DNA from: Pseudoroseicyclus_A sp041714655 | GTDB taxonomy: Bacteria; Pseudomonadota; Alphaproteobacteria; Rhodobacterales; Rhodobacteraceae | Direction of reading: 5' to 3' | NCBI RefSeq assembly: GCF_041714655.1 | Contig: NZ_CP168219.1 | Span: 2,294,001-2,358,000 of the forward strand | Length of the DNA: 64,000 nt | Shown: piece by piece, positions 7,927 through 15,434 of the stretch | Layout: the number at the start of each line of letters is the position of its first letter | Position numbering within the stretch: the first letter of the stretch is position 1 | Made by a program: the position numbers and the translations under genes | The notes under the pieces: generated by a model | The model's database searches: none | What the model was told of the DNA's origin: nothing | Seen by the model: the letters and a program-made list of their open reading frames with translations, nothing else

Positions 7927-9777
7927 CTACCTCGCCCTTTCGCCCGCATGAATGACACCGGGACCGCCCTCGTAGAGCGCGGCCACGGCCCCTTCCCTGC
8001 GGTTCAATACGGCGCGTTGGTTTACGGACCCTTTGTCCGTCACCTCTCCGGCATCGAGCTTTAGAGGTTCGGTTAAGAGCAGCGCCCGCACCACGCGGCT
8101 GGCGGAGCCGGTGGCGGCGCGGGCATGGGCGGCGAGCTTGTCGGCCAGCGCCGCATGGACGGAAGGATGGGCGAAGAGCTCTTCGTCGGAGAGCTTCGCG
8201 CCGCCCTCGACCAGCCGCTCGAGCCCGGGGCGGAAGGGCACGAGGAGCGCCCCCAGCTCCTCCTGCCCCTCGCCGGCGATGACGCAATCGCGGATCAGCC
8301 CGTCCATCGCGTCGATGAGCTTGGCCCTGAGCGCGCCGACGGCGACCCAGGTGCCGGTCTGCAGCTTGAAGTTCTCGGCGATGCGGCCGTCGAAGAAGAA
8401 GCCCTTCTCCGGCCGCCCGGGCTCGGCGAAGCGGAGCGCGTCGCCCATCCGGTAGAAGCCCTCCTCGTCGAAGGCCTCGGCGGAGAGCTTCTCCGCCCGC
8501 CAGTAGCCGGGCGTGACATTCGGGCCCTTGAACCGCGCCTCCAGCTTGTCGCCGGAGGGGACGAGCTTCAGCGTGACGCCCTGCGCGGGCACGCCGCAAT
8601 TGCCGGGGCCGGGCTGCGGCTCGGTGCAGAAGATGGCGAAGGGCGCCGTCTCGGTGGAGCCGAGCCCGGCGCACATGAGCACGCGGGCGCCGATTGTCTC
8701 TTCCGCCAGTTCTTCGAGCCGCCGCCAGGTATGCGCGGCCATGCCGGCGCCGGCATAGAGCAACATCTTGACCCGGCTGAAGAATTTTTCGCGAAGCGCG
8801 GAATCCTCTTCCATCGCTTCGATCAGCATCTCGAATCCGGCGGGCACGTTGAAGTACCAGGTCGGCGCGATCTCGCGCAGGTTGCGGATCGTCTCTGCCA
8901 TGTCGTCAGGCGTCGGCTTGCCGGCATCGATATAGAAGGTGCCACCGTTGTAGAGCGCGATGTTGAAGACCTTCGTGCCGGAGGCGACGTGGTTCCAGGG
9001 CGCCCAGTCGACCAGCACAGGCGGCTCGTCGCGCAGCCAGGCATAGCAGTCGAGCACCTGCTCCATGTTGGCGCAGAGCATCCGCTGGGTCTGGATCACC
9101 GCCTTGGGGCTGCCGGTGGTGCCGGAGGTGAAGAGGAACTTCGCCACCGTATCGGGGCCGGTGGCGGTGCGGGCCTCCTCGGCCTCGGGTCCGGCCTCCG
9201 TCGCCATGACATCGGCCCAGCGCAGCACCTGCCGGCCGGGGATCTCGCCACGGGCGGCGATGACCGGCACATCGGCGCCGAAAACCGCGGCGATGGCCTT
9301 GGCGAAGGGGCCGGCATCCTCGACGAAGAGCGCGCCGGGGGTGATCTGGCCGGCGATGTCCTTCAGTTTCGCGTAATCCTTGCTGACGAGCGCGTAGGCC
9401 GGCGCCACGGCGGCGGAGGGCACGCCCACATATTGCGCCGAGAGCGCCGCCACCGCATGGGCGAGCGAATTGCCGGAAAGGATCATGAGCGGCCGCTCGG
9501 GCGAGAGCCCTAGCCCCAGAAGCGCCGTGCCCACCCTGGCCATCGCGTCGGCGAGCCCGGCATAGGTCATCTCCGCCCAGCCATCGCCATCGCGCTCGGC
9601 CATCCAGGTGCGATCCGGCGCCGCCTCGGCCCAGTGGAGGATCCTGTCGGAAAGCCTGTCGGGATAGGCGCCCAGCGCGTCCTCGCGCCAGACCAGCATC
9701 GAGCCGTCGGGGCGCTCCTCAAAGCCGATCCGGGGCTCCCAGATCGTCACCTCGCGTATCGGCGCCTTTGCCGCCAT
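7927..9777 (-). CDS. Feruloyl-CoA synthetase-like acyl/aryl-CoA ligase
   Basis: A 616-residue ANL-superfamily AMP-forming ligase: carboxylate + ATP + CoA to acyl-CoA + AMP + PPi. The P-loop-like motif FTSGTTGSPKA is at about 216-226 with K225. VDWAPWNHVASG and the following NGGTFYIDAGKPTP stretch match the feruloyl-CoA synthase subgroup rather than FadD. The C-terminal lid has DGR (FFFDGRIAENFKL) and a late TDKGSVNQR lysine corresponding to the adenylation lysine. The frame opens at a GTG (9816), but the ATG at 9777 has GGGAGG six bases upstream and is preferred. It leads the minus-strand operon ligase-SDR(-acyl-CoA dehydrogenase) and diverges from the hydratase operon. The exact aromatic acid cannot be read from sequence. 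Confidence 0.88.
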   Translation of the reverse strand: MAAKAPIREVTIWEPRIGFEERPDGSMLVWREDALGAYPDRLSDRILHWAEAAPDRTWMAERDGDGWAEMTYAGLADAMARVGTALLGLGLSPERPLMILSGNSLAHAVAALSAQYVGVPSAAVAPAYALVSKDYAKLKDIAGQITPGALFVEDAGPFAKAIAAVFGADVPVIAARGEIPGRQVLRWADVMATEAGPEAEEARTATGPDTVAKFLFTSGTTGSPKAVIQTQRMLCANMEQVLDCYAWLRDEPPVLVDWAPWNHVASGTKVFNIALYNGGTFYIDAGKPTPDDMAETIRNLREIAPTWYFNVPAGFEMLIEAMEEDSALREKFFSRVKMLLYAGAGMAAHTWRRLEELAEETIGARVLMCAGLGSTETAPFAIFCTEPQPGPGNCGVPAQGVTLKLVPSGDKLEARFKGPNVTPGYWRAEKLSAEAFDEEGFYRMGDALRFAEPGRPEKGFFFDGRIAENFKLQTGTWVAVGALRAKLIDAMDGLIRDCVIAGEGQEELGALLVPFRPGLERLVEGGAKLSDEELFAHPSVHAALADKLAAHARAATGSASRVVRALLLTEPLKLDAGEVTDKGSVNQRAVLNRREGAVAALYEGGPGVIHAGERAR

Positions 9778-9804
9778 GGCCATCCTCCCTGCCTTGCGGC
9801 CCGG

Positions 9805-9833
9805 AGTATCAGACACGCGGAATTAGTTTACAA
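9805..9833 (-). promoter_or_regulatory. Candidate sigma-70 promoter of the ligase operon
   Basis: Read on the minus strand, TTGTAA (9833-9828), a 17-base spacer, and GATACT (9810-9805). The spacing is ideal and the site lies 28 bases upstream of the chosen ligase start. Its -35 element shares bases with the opposite promoter, so one bound MarR protein could silence both. Confidence 0.45.
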
Positions 9834-9855
9834 GGAAAATACCCTCGCCTAAGCT
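9827..9855 (+). promoter_or_regulatory. Candidate promoter of the hydratase-marR-amidohydrolase operon
   Basis: TTTACA (9827-9832), a 17-base spacer, and a weak -10 TAAGCT (9850-9855), followed by the GTG start at 9883. The -35 hexamer overlaps the -35 of the divergent ligase promoter. No clear palindromic MarR operator was found by eye. Confidence 0.35.
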
Positions 9856-9882
9856 GCGCCCGACTGAACGGGAGTGCGACGG

Positions 9883-10677
9883 GTGAGTGACGGCAGCGCC
9901 GAAACCATGGTGACTTATGAGCTGCGCGGCGATGTGGCGCTGATCGGCCTCAACCGGCCGGAGAAGCGCAATGCCATCTCCGACCGCTTCGTCGGCGAGA
10001 TCGAGGCCGCCGTCCTGCGTGCCCGCTCCGAGGCGCGCGCCGGGGTGATCCACGGCCACGGCAAGCATTTCTGCGCCGGGCTCGACCTCGCCGAGCATGT
10101 GCAGAAGACGCCGCTTCAGGGCGTCGAGGGCAGCCGCAAATGGCATGACGTCTTCACGCTCATGGAATTCGGCCGCATCCCGTGGTTCTGCGCGCTGCAT
10201 GGCGCCGTCGTCGGCGGCGGGCTGGAGCTCGCCTCGGCCACACATGTGCGCGTGGCGGACGAGACCGCCTTCTTCGCCCTGCCCGAGGGCACGCGCGGCA
10301 TCTTCGTCGGCGGCGGCGGCTCGGTGCGGGCCGCGCGGCTGATGGGCGTCGCCCGGATGACCGACATGATGCTCACCGGCCGCTCGGTGGATGCCGAGAC
10401 GGCGGAGCGGTGGAACCTCGTGCAATATGTCGTCCCCGAGGGGCGGGCGCTGGAGAAGGCCGTCGAGCTCGCCGCCCGCGCCGCCACCAACGCCGATTTC
10501 TCCAATTACGCCGTCATCAACGCCCTGCCCCGCATCCAGGCGATGGCGCGGGACGACGGGCTCTTCGTCGAGAGCTTCATCTCCTCCTTCTCCGCCACGA
10601 CGCCGGAGGCGGAAGAGCGGCTCCGCGCCTTCCTCGAAAAGCGTGCCGGCAAGGTTGCCGCGCCGGGCCGCTCATGA
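9883..10677 (+). CDS. Enoyl-CoA hydratase/isomerase (crotonase) family protein
   Basis: A 264-residue crotonase-fold protein that would hydrate an enoyl-CoA to the 3-hydroxyacyl-CoA. The oxyanion-hole segments are FCAGLDL (63-69) and ALHGAVVGGGLELA (104-117). A family glutamate is present in FALPEGTRGIF (Glu135), and a glycine-rich GGGG run follows where classic hydratases have a second acidic residue. Of the possible starts (GTG 9874, GTG 9883, ATG 9907), GTG 9883 is chosen because GGAG lies 8 bases upstream. The stop overlaps the marR start (ATGA). By context it is the hydratase of the phenylpropanoid-type pathway; whether it also has lyase activity like Ech/CouA cannot be told. Confidence 0.85.
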   Translation: MSDGSAETMVTYELRGDVALIGLNRPEKRNAISDRFVGEIEAAVLRARSEARAGVIHGHGKHFCAGLDLAEHVQKTPLQGVEGSRKWHDVFTLMEFGRIPWFCALHGAVVGGGLELASATHVRVADETAFFALPEGTRGIFVGGGGSVRAARLMGVARMTDMMLTGRSVDAETAERWNLVQYVVPEGRALEKAVELAARAATNADFSNYAVINALPRIQAMARDDGLFVESFISSFSATTPEAEERLRAFLEKRAGKVAAPGRS

Positions 10678-11168
10678 GCCGGGCCGACACCCTCCCCGCC
10701 GCCGCCAACGCCGACGCCGGCACGGCAAGGGTCGAGCTCGGCGAGCTCGGCACCTCGCTCGGCTTCATGATGCGCATCGCGCAGCTCCGGCTTTTCGAGC
10801 GTTTCTTCGAGCGCTTCGGCGGGCTCGACCTGAAACCGGGCGAATTCTCGCTGCTCTGGGTGATCCATCTCAACCCCGGCATCCGCCAGGGCGGGCTGGC
10901 CCATGCGCTCCGCATCAAGCCGGCGCATATGACCAAGCTCATCCGCAAGCTGGAGGAGCAGGGCATCGTCACGCGCCACATCCCCGACGACGATCGCCGC
11001 TCGGTGGAGCTGACGCTCACCGAGCCGGGCAAGCGCTTCGTCGAGGAGCGGCAGGCCGATTTCTTCGGGGCGGACGATTACCACGGCAATGCCCTCACCC
11101 GCGCCGAGCGGCTGCAACTCGCGGAACTCCTCCAGAAATACTGCGGCCCGGACTGGTGGCACGAATGA
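10674..11168 (+). CDS. MarR family transcriptional regulator
   Basis: A 164-residue winged-helix MarR protein. The N-terminal dimerisation helix (around LGFMMRIAQLRLFERFFERF) is followed by a recognition region with LKPGEFSLLWVIHLNPGIRQ, LAHALRIKPAHMTKLIRKLE and the wing DDDRRSVELTLTEPGKRF. MarR proteins beside aromatic-CoA ligases (CouR, FerR, PhdR) are repressors released by the hydroxycinnamoyl-CoA thioester; that role here is inference from context. The ATG overlaps the hydratase stop and the TGA overlaps the amidohydrolase start, so hydratase-marR-amidohydrolase is one translationally coupled operon, giving autoregulation if it binds the divergent promoter region. Confidence 0.9.
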   Translation: MSRADTLPAAANADAGTARVELGELGTSLGFMMRIAQLRLFERFFERFGGLDLKPGEFSLLWVIHLNPGIRQGGLAHALRIKPAHMTKLIRKLEEQGIVTRHIPDDDRRSVELTLTEPGKRFVEERQADFFGADDYHGNALTRAERLQLAELLQKYCGPDWWHE

Positions 11169-12043
11169 TAGACCTCGAGAAGATCCGCGCCATCGACATC
11201 CATACCCATGCCGAGGAGCCCTGCTGCGGCCCGCGCGACGATGGCTATGACGAGTTCCAGGCCGGCATGGCGCGGTATTTCAAGAACCCCGCCGGCAAGG
11301 AGGGGATGCTCCCCTCGGTTCAGGAGACGGCCGCCTATTACCGCGAGCGCAACATCGCGGCGGTGATCTTTCCCGTGGATGGCGAGCGCGAGACGGGCTT
11401 TCGCCGCTATTCCAACGAGGAGGTCGCGCAGATCGCGGCCGAGAATGACGACATCCTGATCCCGTTTGCCTCCATCGACCCCGCCAAGGGCCGCGCCGGC
11501 GCGCGGGAGGCCCGGCGGCTGGTGAAGGAGTTCGGCATCAAGGGGTTCAAGTTCCACCCCACGATGCAGGGCTTCTACCCCAATGACCGCTTCGCCTATC
11601 CGCTCTACGAGGCCATCGCCGAGGAGGGCTGCATTGCGCTCTTCCACACCGGCCAGACCGGCGTCGGCGCGGGGATGCGCGGCGGCATGGGAATGAAGCT
11701 GAAATATTCCAACCCGATGTATCTCGACGATGTCGCGGTGGACTTCCCCGACATGCCGATCATCGCCGCCCATCCCTCCTTCCCCTGGCAGGAAGAGGCG
11801 CTGGCGGTCGCGACGCACAAGCCGAATGTCTACATCGACCTCTCCGGCTGGTCGCCCAAGTATTTTCCGAAGATCCTGCTGCAATACTGCAATTCGATCC
11901 TGCAGGACAAAATGCTTTTCGGTTCCGACTGGCCGGCGATCACGCCCGATCGCTGGCTGGACGATTTCGCGAAGCTGGAAATGAAGGAGAGCGTGATCCC
12001 GAAGATCCTGAAGGAGAACGCTCGAAAACTACTGAAGCTTTGA
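11165..12043 (+). CDS. Metal-dependent amidohydrolase (Amidohydro_2), candidate beta-ketoacyl-CoA hydrolase
   Basis: A 292-residue TIM-barrel amidohydrolase. The first-strand metal motif is IDIHTH (His13, His15), later ligands lie in GFKFHPTMQGFYPND, LFHTGQTGVG and IIAAHPSFPWQ, and the C-terminal FGSDWP supplies the family aspartate. Proteins of this type occur in hydroxycinnamate clusters with a CoA ligase, SDR, hydratase and MarR (the phd cluster of Corynebacterium glutamicum and the cou genes of Rhodococcus), where the metal-dependent hydrolase cleaves the aryl-beta-keto-CoA to the aromatic acid and acetyl-CoA. That reaction is inferred here. It ends 21 bases before dctP, which has a strong GGGAGGACC ribosome-binding site. 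Confidence 0.82.
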   Translation: MIDLEKIRAIDIHTHAEEPCCGPRDDGYDEFQAGMARYFKNPAGKEGMLPSVQETAAYYRERNIAAVIFPVDGERETGFRRYSNEEVAQIAAENDDILIPFASIDPAKGRAGAREARRLVKEFGIKGFKFHPTMQGFYPNDRFAYPLYEAIAEEGCIALFHTGQTGVGAGMRGGMGMKLKYSNPMYLDDVAVDFPDMPIIAAHPSFPWQEEALAVATHKPNVYIDLSGWSPKYFPKILLQYCNSILQDKMLFGSDWPAITPDRWLDDFAKLEMKESVIPKILKENARKLLKL

Positions 12044-12064
12044 ACGCAATCCAGGGAGGACCTC

Positions 12065-13159
12065 ATGTTCAAAGATAAAGTGATCGGCGCTTTCGTCGCC
12101 GCCGCTGTTCTCGGGGGCGGCGCTGCCGCCCAGGCTCAGGAGCTGCGGCTTGCCCCCGCCGCGCCGCCGGCCCACCCGGCCTATTACATGTACGAGCATT
12201 TCGCCGAATTCCTCGCCGAGGAATCGGACGGCGCCATGACCGGCACGATCCTCGGGCCGGAAGTCGTGGCCCTGCCGCAGGTGAAGGACGCGCTGCAATC
12301 CGGCCTCGCCAATGTGGCGAACGGCCTGCCGCTCTATTTCGCCGCCGACTTCCCCGAGACGGGCGTCGCCGGTGACCTGGCGCTCCTCGGCCGCAACCCC
12401 CATGCGATGGCCTGGGCGATGACCGAGTTCGGCGTCAATTGCGAGCCCTGCCAGGCGGAGTTCAACGCCTTCGGCTCGGTCTTCCTCGGCGCCGGCTCGT
12501 CGGATGTCTACGTGCTTCTGACCACCACCCCGGTGCGGACGGCGGAGGACCTGCAGGGCCTGCGCCTGCGCTCCGGCGGCGCGCCCTATTCGCGCTGGGC
12601 CGAGCATTTCGGCGCGACGCCCGTGAACATCGCCGTCGGCGACCAGTTCGAGGCGATGAGCCAGGGCACGATCGACGGCACGATGGCCTCCATCGTCGAC
12701 ATGCTGTCCTACCGGCTGATCGACGTGGCGACCTATGTCACGATGATCCCGCTCGGCACCTACCACGTGACGTCGAACTTCACGACCTCGCTGGAGACCT
12801 GGGAAGGCATGAGCGTCGAACAGCGCGAGATGTTCGTCGCCGCCGCCAACCGCGGTGACCCGCAGCTCACCGACCGCTGGGCCTTCCAGCTGCCGGCCGA
12901 GGCGACCGCCGCCGTCGAGGGCAATGCCAACATCGAGGTGATCCAGCCGGACGAGGCCTTCATCAGCGCCTCCAACGCCTTCGCCGCCGAGGACATCCAG
13001 GCCCGGATCGACGCCAACCCGCTCGCCGGCGACTTCGCCGCGCTGGTGGAGAAGTGGACGGCCATCGTCGAGGAGGTCGGGGAAGACCCCGAGGCCCTCG
13101 CCGCCCGCGCCCAGGAAGAGATCTGGTCGAAGGTCGACCTGTCCACCTACGGGCTCTGA
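12065..13159 (+). CDS. dctP: TRAP transporter substrate-binding protein (DctP family)
   Basis: A 364-residue periplasmic binding protein. A Sec signal peptide (residues 1-25, ending AAAQAQ) is followed by the DctP fold. The segment VRTAEDLQGLRLRSGG carries the Arg pair where the family's substrate-carboxylate arginine sits, and MSQGTIDGTMASIVDML is the usual hinge region. Two cysteines (VNCEPCQAEF) in the first lobe could form a disulfide. It is directly downstream of the amidohydrolase gene and upstream of dctQ and dctM. Context suggests it binds an aromatic or phenylpropanoid acid, as TarP does for coumarate in Rhodopseudomonas; the ligand cannot be derived from sequence. Confidence 0.9.
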   Translation: MFKDKVIGAFVAAAVLGGGAAAQAQELRLAPAAPPAHPAYYMYEHFAEFLAEESDGAMTGTILGPEVVALPQVKDALQSGLANVANGLPLYFAADFPETGVAGDLALLGRNPHAMAWAMTEFGVNCEPCQAEFNAFGSVFLGAGSSDVYVLLTTTPVRTAEDLQGLRLRSGGAPYSRWAEHFGATPVNIAVGDQFEAMSQGTIDGTMASIVDMLSYRLIDVATYVTMIPLGTYHVTSNFTTSLETWEGMSVEQREMFVAAANRGDPQLTDRWAFQLPAEATAAVEGNANIEVIQPDEAFISASNAFAAEDIQARIDANPLAGDFAALVEKWTAIVEEVGEDPEALAARAQEEIWSKVDLSTYGL

Positions 13160-13175
13160 GCCGAGCCGCAAGACC

Positions 13176-13209
13176 GGCCCCGGCCCGCACCACAGGCGGG
13201 CCGGGGCTT
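13176..13209 (+). terminator. Intercistronic terminator/attenuator after dctP
   Basis: A perfect 12-bp stem (13176-13187 with 13195-13206, arms GCCCCGGCCCGC/GCGGGCCGGGGC) with a 7-base loop and a short TTT tail lies between dctP and dctQ. It probably lets the binding protein be made in excess over the membrane subunits and stabilises the dctP mRNA end. Confidence 0.65.
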
Positions 13210-13232
13210 TCCATCGGGAGGGGACGTCAGGG

Positions 13233-13751
13233 ATGCAGGGGCTGGCCAGGCTGGCAGGCGGGGTGAGCCGGGGGCTCGCCTATCTGGGGGCGTTCGCGGT
13301 CATCGCGATGATGCTGCACATCTGCCTCGATGTGCTTTTGCGCAATCTCTTCAACATCGCCATGAACACGACGCCCGAGATCGTGGCCCGCTACTACATG
13401 ACCGGCATCGCCTTCCTGCCGCTCTCCTATCTGGAGTTCCGGCGGCAGATGATCTCTGTCGAGCTTCTCGATTTCGCCCTGAGCGACCGGATGCGCAGGG
13501 GCTCCGACGTGCTCGTCATGCTCGTCGCCTGCGGGACCTACGTGCTCCTCGCCTGGGCCAACTGGCCGAAGGCGCTGAAGGAGGCGCAGGCCGGCACATT
13601 CGTCGAGCTCGTGAGCCTGCAATTCCCCGTCTGGCACAGCTATTTCGTGCCGGCCGTGGGCTTCACGCTGGCGGCCGTCGCCAGCCTCTTTGCCGCCTGG
13701 GGGCTCATCAACCCGCGCGTCGCCACCGAGCTCGGGATGCAGGAAGAATGA
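13233..13751 (+). CDS. dctQ: TRAP transporter small permease (DctQ family)
   Basis: A 172-residue inner-membrane protein with four predicted membrane helices (about 15-37, 55-72, 90-108, 132-155). The first membrane segment is followed by CLDVLLRNLF, and Glu/Arg residues (PEIVARYYM, LEFRRQMISVELL) match the DctQ pattern. It assists the large permease and contacts the binding protein. An upstream GGAGG-like sequence supports the ATG at 13233. The stop overlaps the dctM start (ATGA), as expected for a stoichiometric QM complex. Divergent families of this size are hard to assign alone, but the neighbours make it certain. Confidence 0.9.
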   Translation: MQGLARLAGGVSRGLAYLGAFAVIAMMLHICLDVLLRNLFNIAMNTTPEIVARYYMTGIAFLPLSYLEFRRQMISVELLDFALSDRMRRGSDVLVMLVACGTYVLLAWANWPKALKEAQAGTFVELVSLQFPVWHSYFVPAVGFTLAAVASLFAAWGLINPRVATELGMQEE

Positions 13752-15049
13752 ATGTCGATATCGGTCTTTGGGGGATCGGCATCCTTGCCCTCCTCCTCGT
13801 GCTGCGCCTGCCGGTCGCCCTGTCGCTGATCCTCGTCTCCTTCGGGGGGATCTGGTCGCTGATCGGGCTGAACCCGGCCATCGGCATCCTCGCCAACACG
13901 CCGTATTCCTTCGTCGCCTCCTGGACGATGTCGGCCGTGCCGATGTTCCTCCTCATGGGCTTCGTCGCCTTTCACACCGGCATGACCGGCGGGCTCTTCG
14001 AGGCGGCCAAGGTCGTGCTGGCGCGGCTGCCGGGCGGGCTCGCCATCTCGTCGATCTTCGCCTGTTCGGGCTTCGCCGCCGTCTCGGGCTCGTCGCTCGC
14101 CTGCTCGGCCGCCATGGGCCGCATCGCCATCCCCGAGATGGTCAAGGCCGGCTACCGCCCCTCCGTCGCCGCCGGCTGCATCGCCGCGGGCGGCACCATC
14201 GGCGCGCTGATCCCGCCCTCGATCCTTATGATCATCTATGGCGTCATCGCCGAGACCTCGATCACCCAGGTCTTCGTCGGCGGCATCTCGATCGGCATCC
14301 TGACGGCCTTGGGCTATTGCCTCGTGGTGCTGGTGATCTGCTGGCTCCGGCCCGACGTGATCCCCTCCCGCGCCGAGATGGCGGACAACCAGGGCTATGG
14401 CGCCCTCGCCAAGGTGCTGCCGGTGCTGGCGCTGGTGCTCCTCGTCTTCGGCGGGCTCTTCTCGGGGCTCTTCACGGCGACCGAGGCGGGGGCCGTCGGC
14501 GCCCTCGGCACCATGCTTCTGGCGCTCGCGACGCGGACGCTGAGCTGGGCGGCGCTGCGCACCTCGCTGATCGAGACGGTGACGACCACCGGCTCGCTCC
14601 TCATCATCGGCATCGGGGCGACGATGTTCACCCGCTTCCTCGGCATCTCGGGCCTGTCGAACTTCATCTCGCAGGCGGTGGCGGGGTCGGACCTGTCCTA
14701 TTTCGCGCTCATGCTCATCATCGTCGCCATCTACCTCGCGCTCGGCACCTTCATGGAGCCCTTCGGCGCCATGCTGGTGACGCTGCCGGTCTTCCTGCCG
14801 GTGCTGGAGGCCCAGCAGATCTCGCTGGTCTGGTTCGGTGTCCTCGTCGTGAAGCTCCTCGAGATCGGCATGATCACGCCGCCGGTGGGGATGAACGTCT
14901 TCGTCATCAAGAACGTGGCGGGGAAATACGTGAGCGTGACGCAGGTCTTCGCCGGCGTGCTGCCGTTCCTTCTGTCGGATCTCTTCGTGGTGGCCATCGT
15001 GGTCGCGGCGCCCTCGCTGGTGCTCTTCCTGCCGCAGCTTCTGCAGTAG
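13748..15049 (+). CDS. dctM: TRAP transporter large permease (DctM family)
   Basis: A 433-residue, roughly 12-helix inner-membrane permease that couples Na+ influx to substrate uptake. Visible family motifs are the first hydrophobic repeats with LRLPVALSLILVSF, SGSSLACSAAMG, GGTIGALIPPSILMIIYG (the first hairpin/Na+ site), and a second matching set near LEIGMITPPVGMNVFVIKNVA. Length is standard. It ends the hydratase-marR-amidohydrolase-dctPQM run. The gap after it holds a roughly 286-bp repeat element rather than a gene. Confidence 0.94.
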   Translation: MNVDIGLWGIGILALLLVLRLPVALSLILVSFGGIWSLIGLNPAIGILANTPYSFVASWTMSAVPMFLLMGFVAFHTGMTGGLFEAAKVVLARLPGGLAISSIFACSGFAAVSGSSLACSAAMGRIAIPEMVKAGYRPSVAAGCIAAGGTIGALIPPSILMIIYGVIAETSITQVFVGGISIGILTALGYCLVVLVICWLRPDVIPSRAEMADNQGYGALAKVLPVLALVLLVFGGLFSGLFTATEAGAVGALGTMLLALATRTLSWAALRTSLIETVTTTGSLLIIGIGATMFTRFLGISGLSNFISQAVAGSDLSYFALMLIIVAIYLALGTFMEPFGAMLVTLPVFLPVLEAQQISLVWFGVLVVKLLEIGMITPPVGMNVFVIKNVAGKYVSVTQVFAGVLPFLLSDLFVVAIVVAAPSLVLFLPQLLQ

Positions 15050-15063
15050 GGGGGCGGCCGGGT

Positions 15064-15349
15064 GGTGGGTTACAAACCCACCCTACGCTAGGGCCGTCCG
15101 TTCGGCGCTGTCCCGCCCCACGCGCAACGTCGCAGCGCAGGGCGAGCGCCGGCCCGGGGGTGGCGCTCCAACGGTTCCGCGGCGCACTTTATGGCGCAAC
15201 CAACCTCCCCGCTCACCGGCCGGGCCCAGCCCCACCAGAGCGCCAGCCCGCGGGACGGGCCGGCGCTCGCCCTGCGCCGTGCCGGCGCGTACCGGGCGGG
15301 GGCACATCTCGACCGTTGGTCCAGACGTAGGGTGGGTTTGTAACCCACC
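15064..15349. repeat. 24-bp-ended structured repeat element, copy A
   Basis: A 286-bp element filling most of the 385-base gap between dctM and alr. The two ends (15064-15087 and 15326-15349) are exact 24-base reverse complements of each other, and each end is itself nearly palindromic (GGTGGGTTACAAACCCACC core plus a CTACG tag). Inside are long inverted arms at 15135-15167 and 15239-15277 (GCGCAGGGCGAGCGCCGGCC... pairing with ...GGCCGGCGCTCGCCCTGCGC), enclosing a conserved CTTTATGGCGC stretch. Related copies lie at 19276-19545 and 48088-48290. Open frames within it encode only Arg/Pro/Gly-rich peptides, so it is non-coding; a MITE-like or REP-like origin is inference. Confidence 0.8.
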
Positions 15350-15434
15350 ACCCCGCATCCCCGCGCCCAACGGTCCCACCCCCCGTCCCCGCCCCGCTCT
15401 TGACGGGCGCGCCCCACCTGTCAGAAGGGTGCCC

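Noticed and set aside
10182..10673. Upstream extension of the MarR open frame
   Set aside because: This part is an Arg-rich shadow of the hydratase; the ATG at 10674 overlapping the hydratase stop begins the MarR domain.
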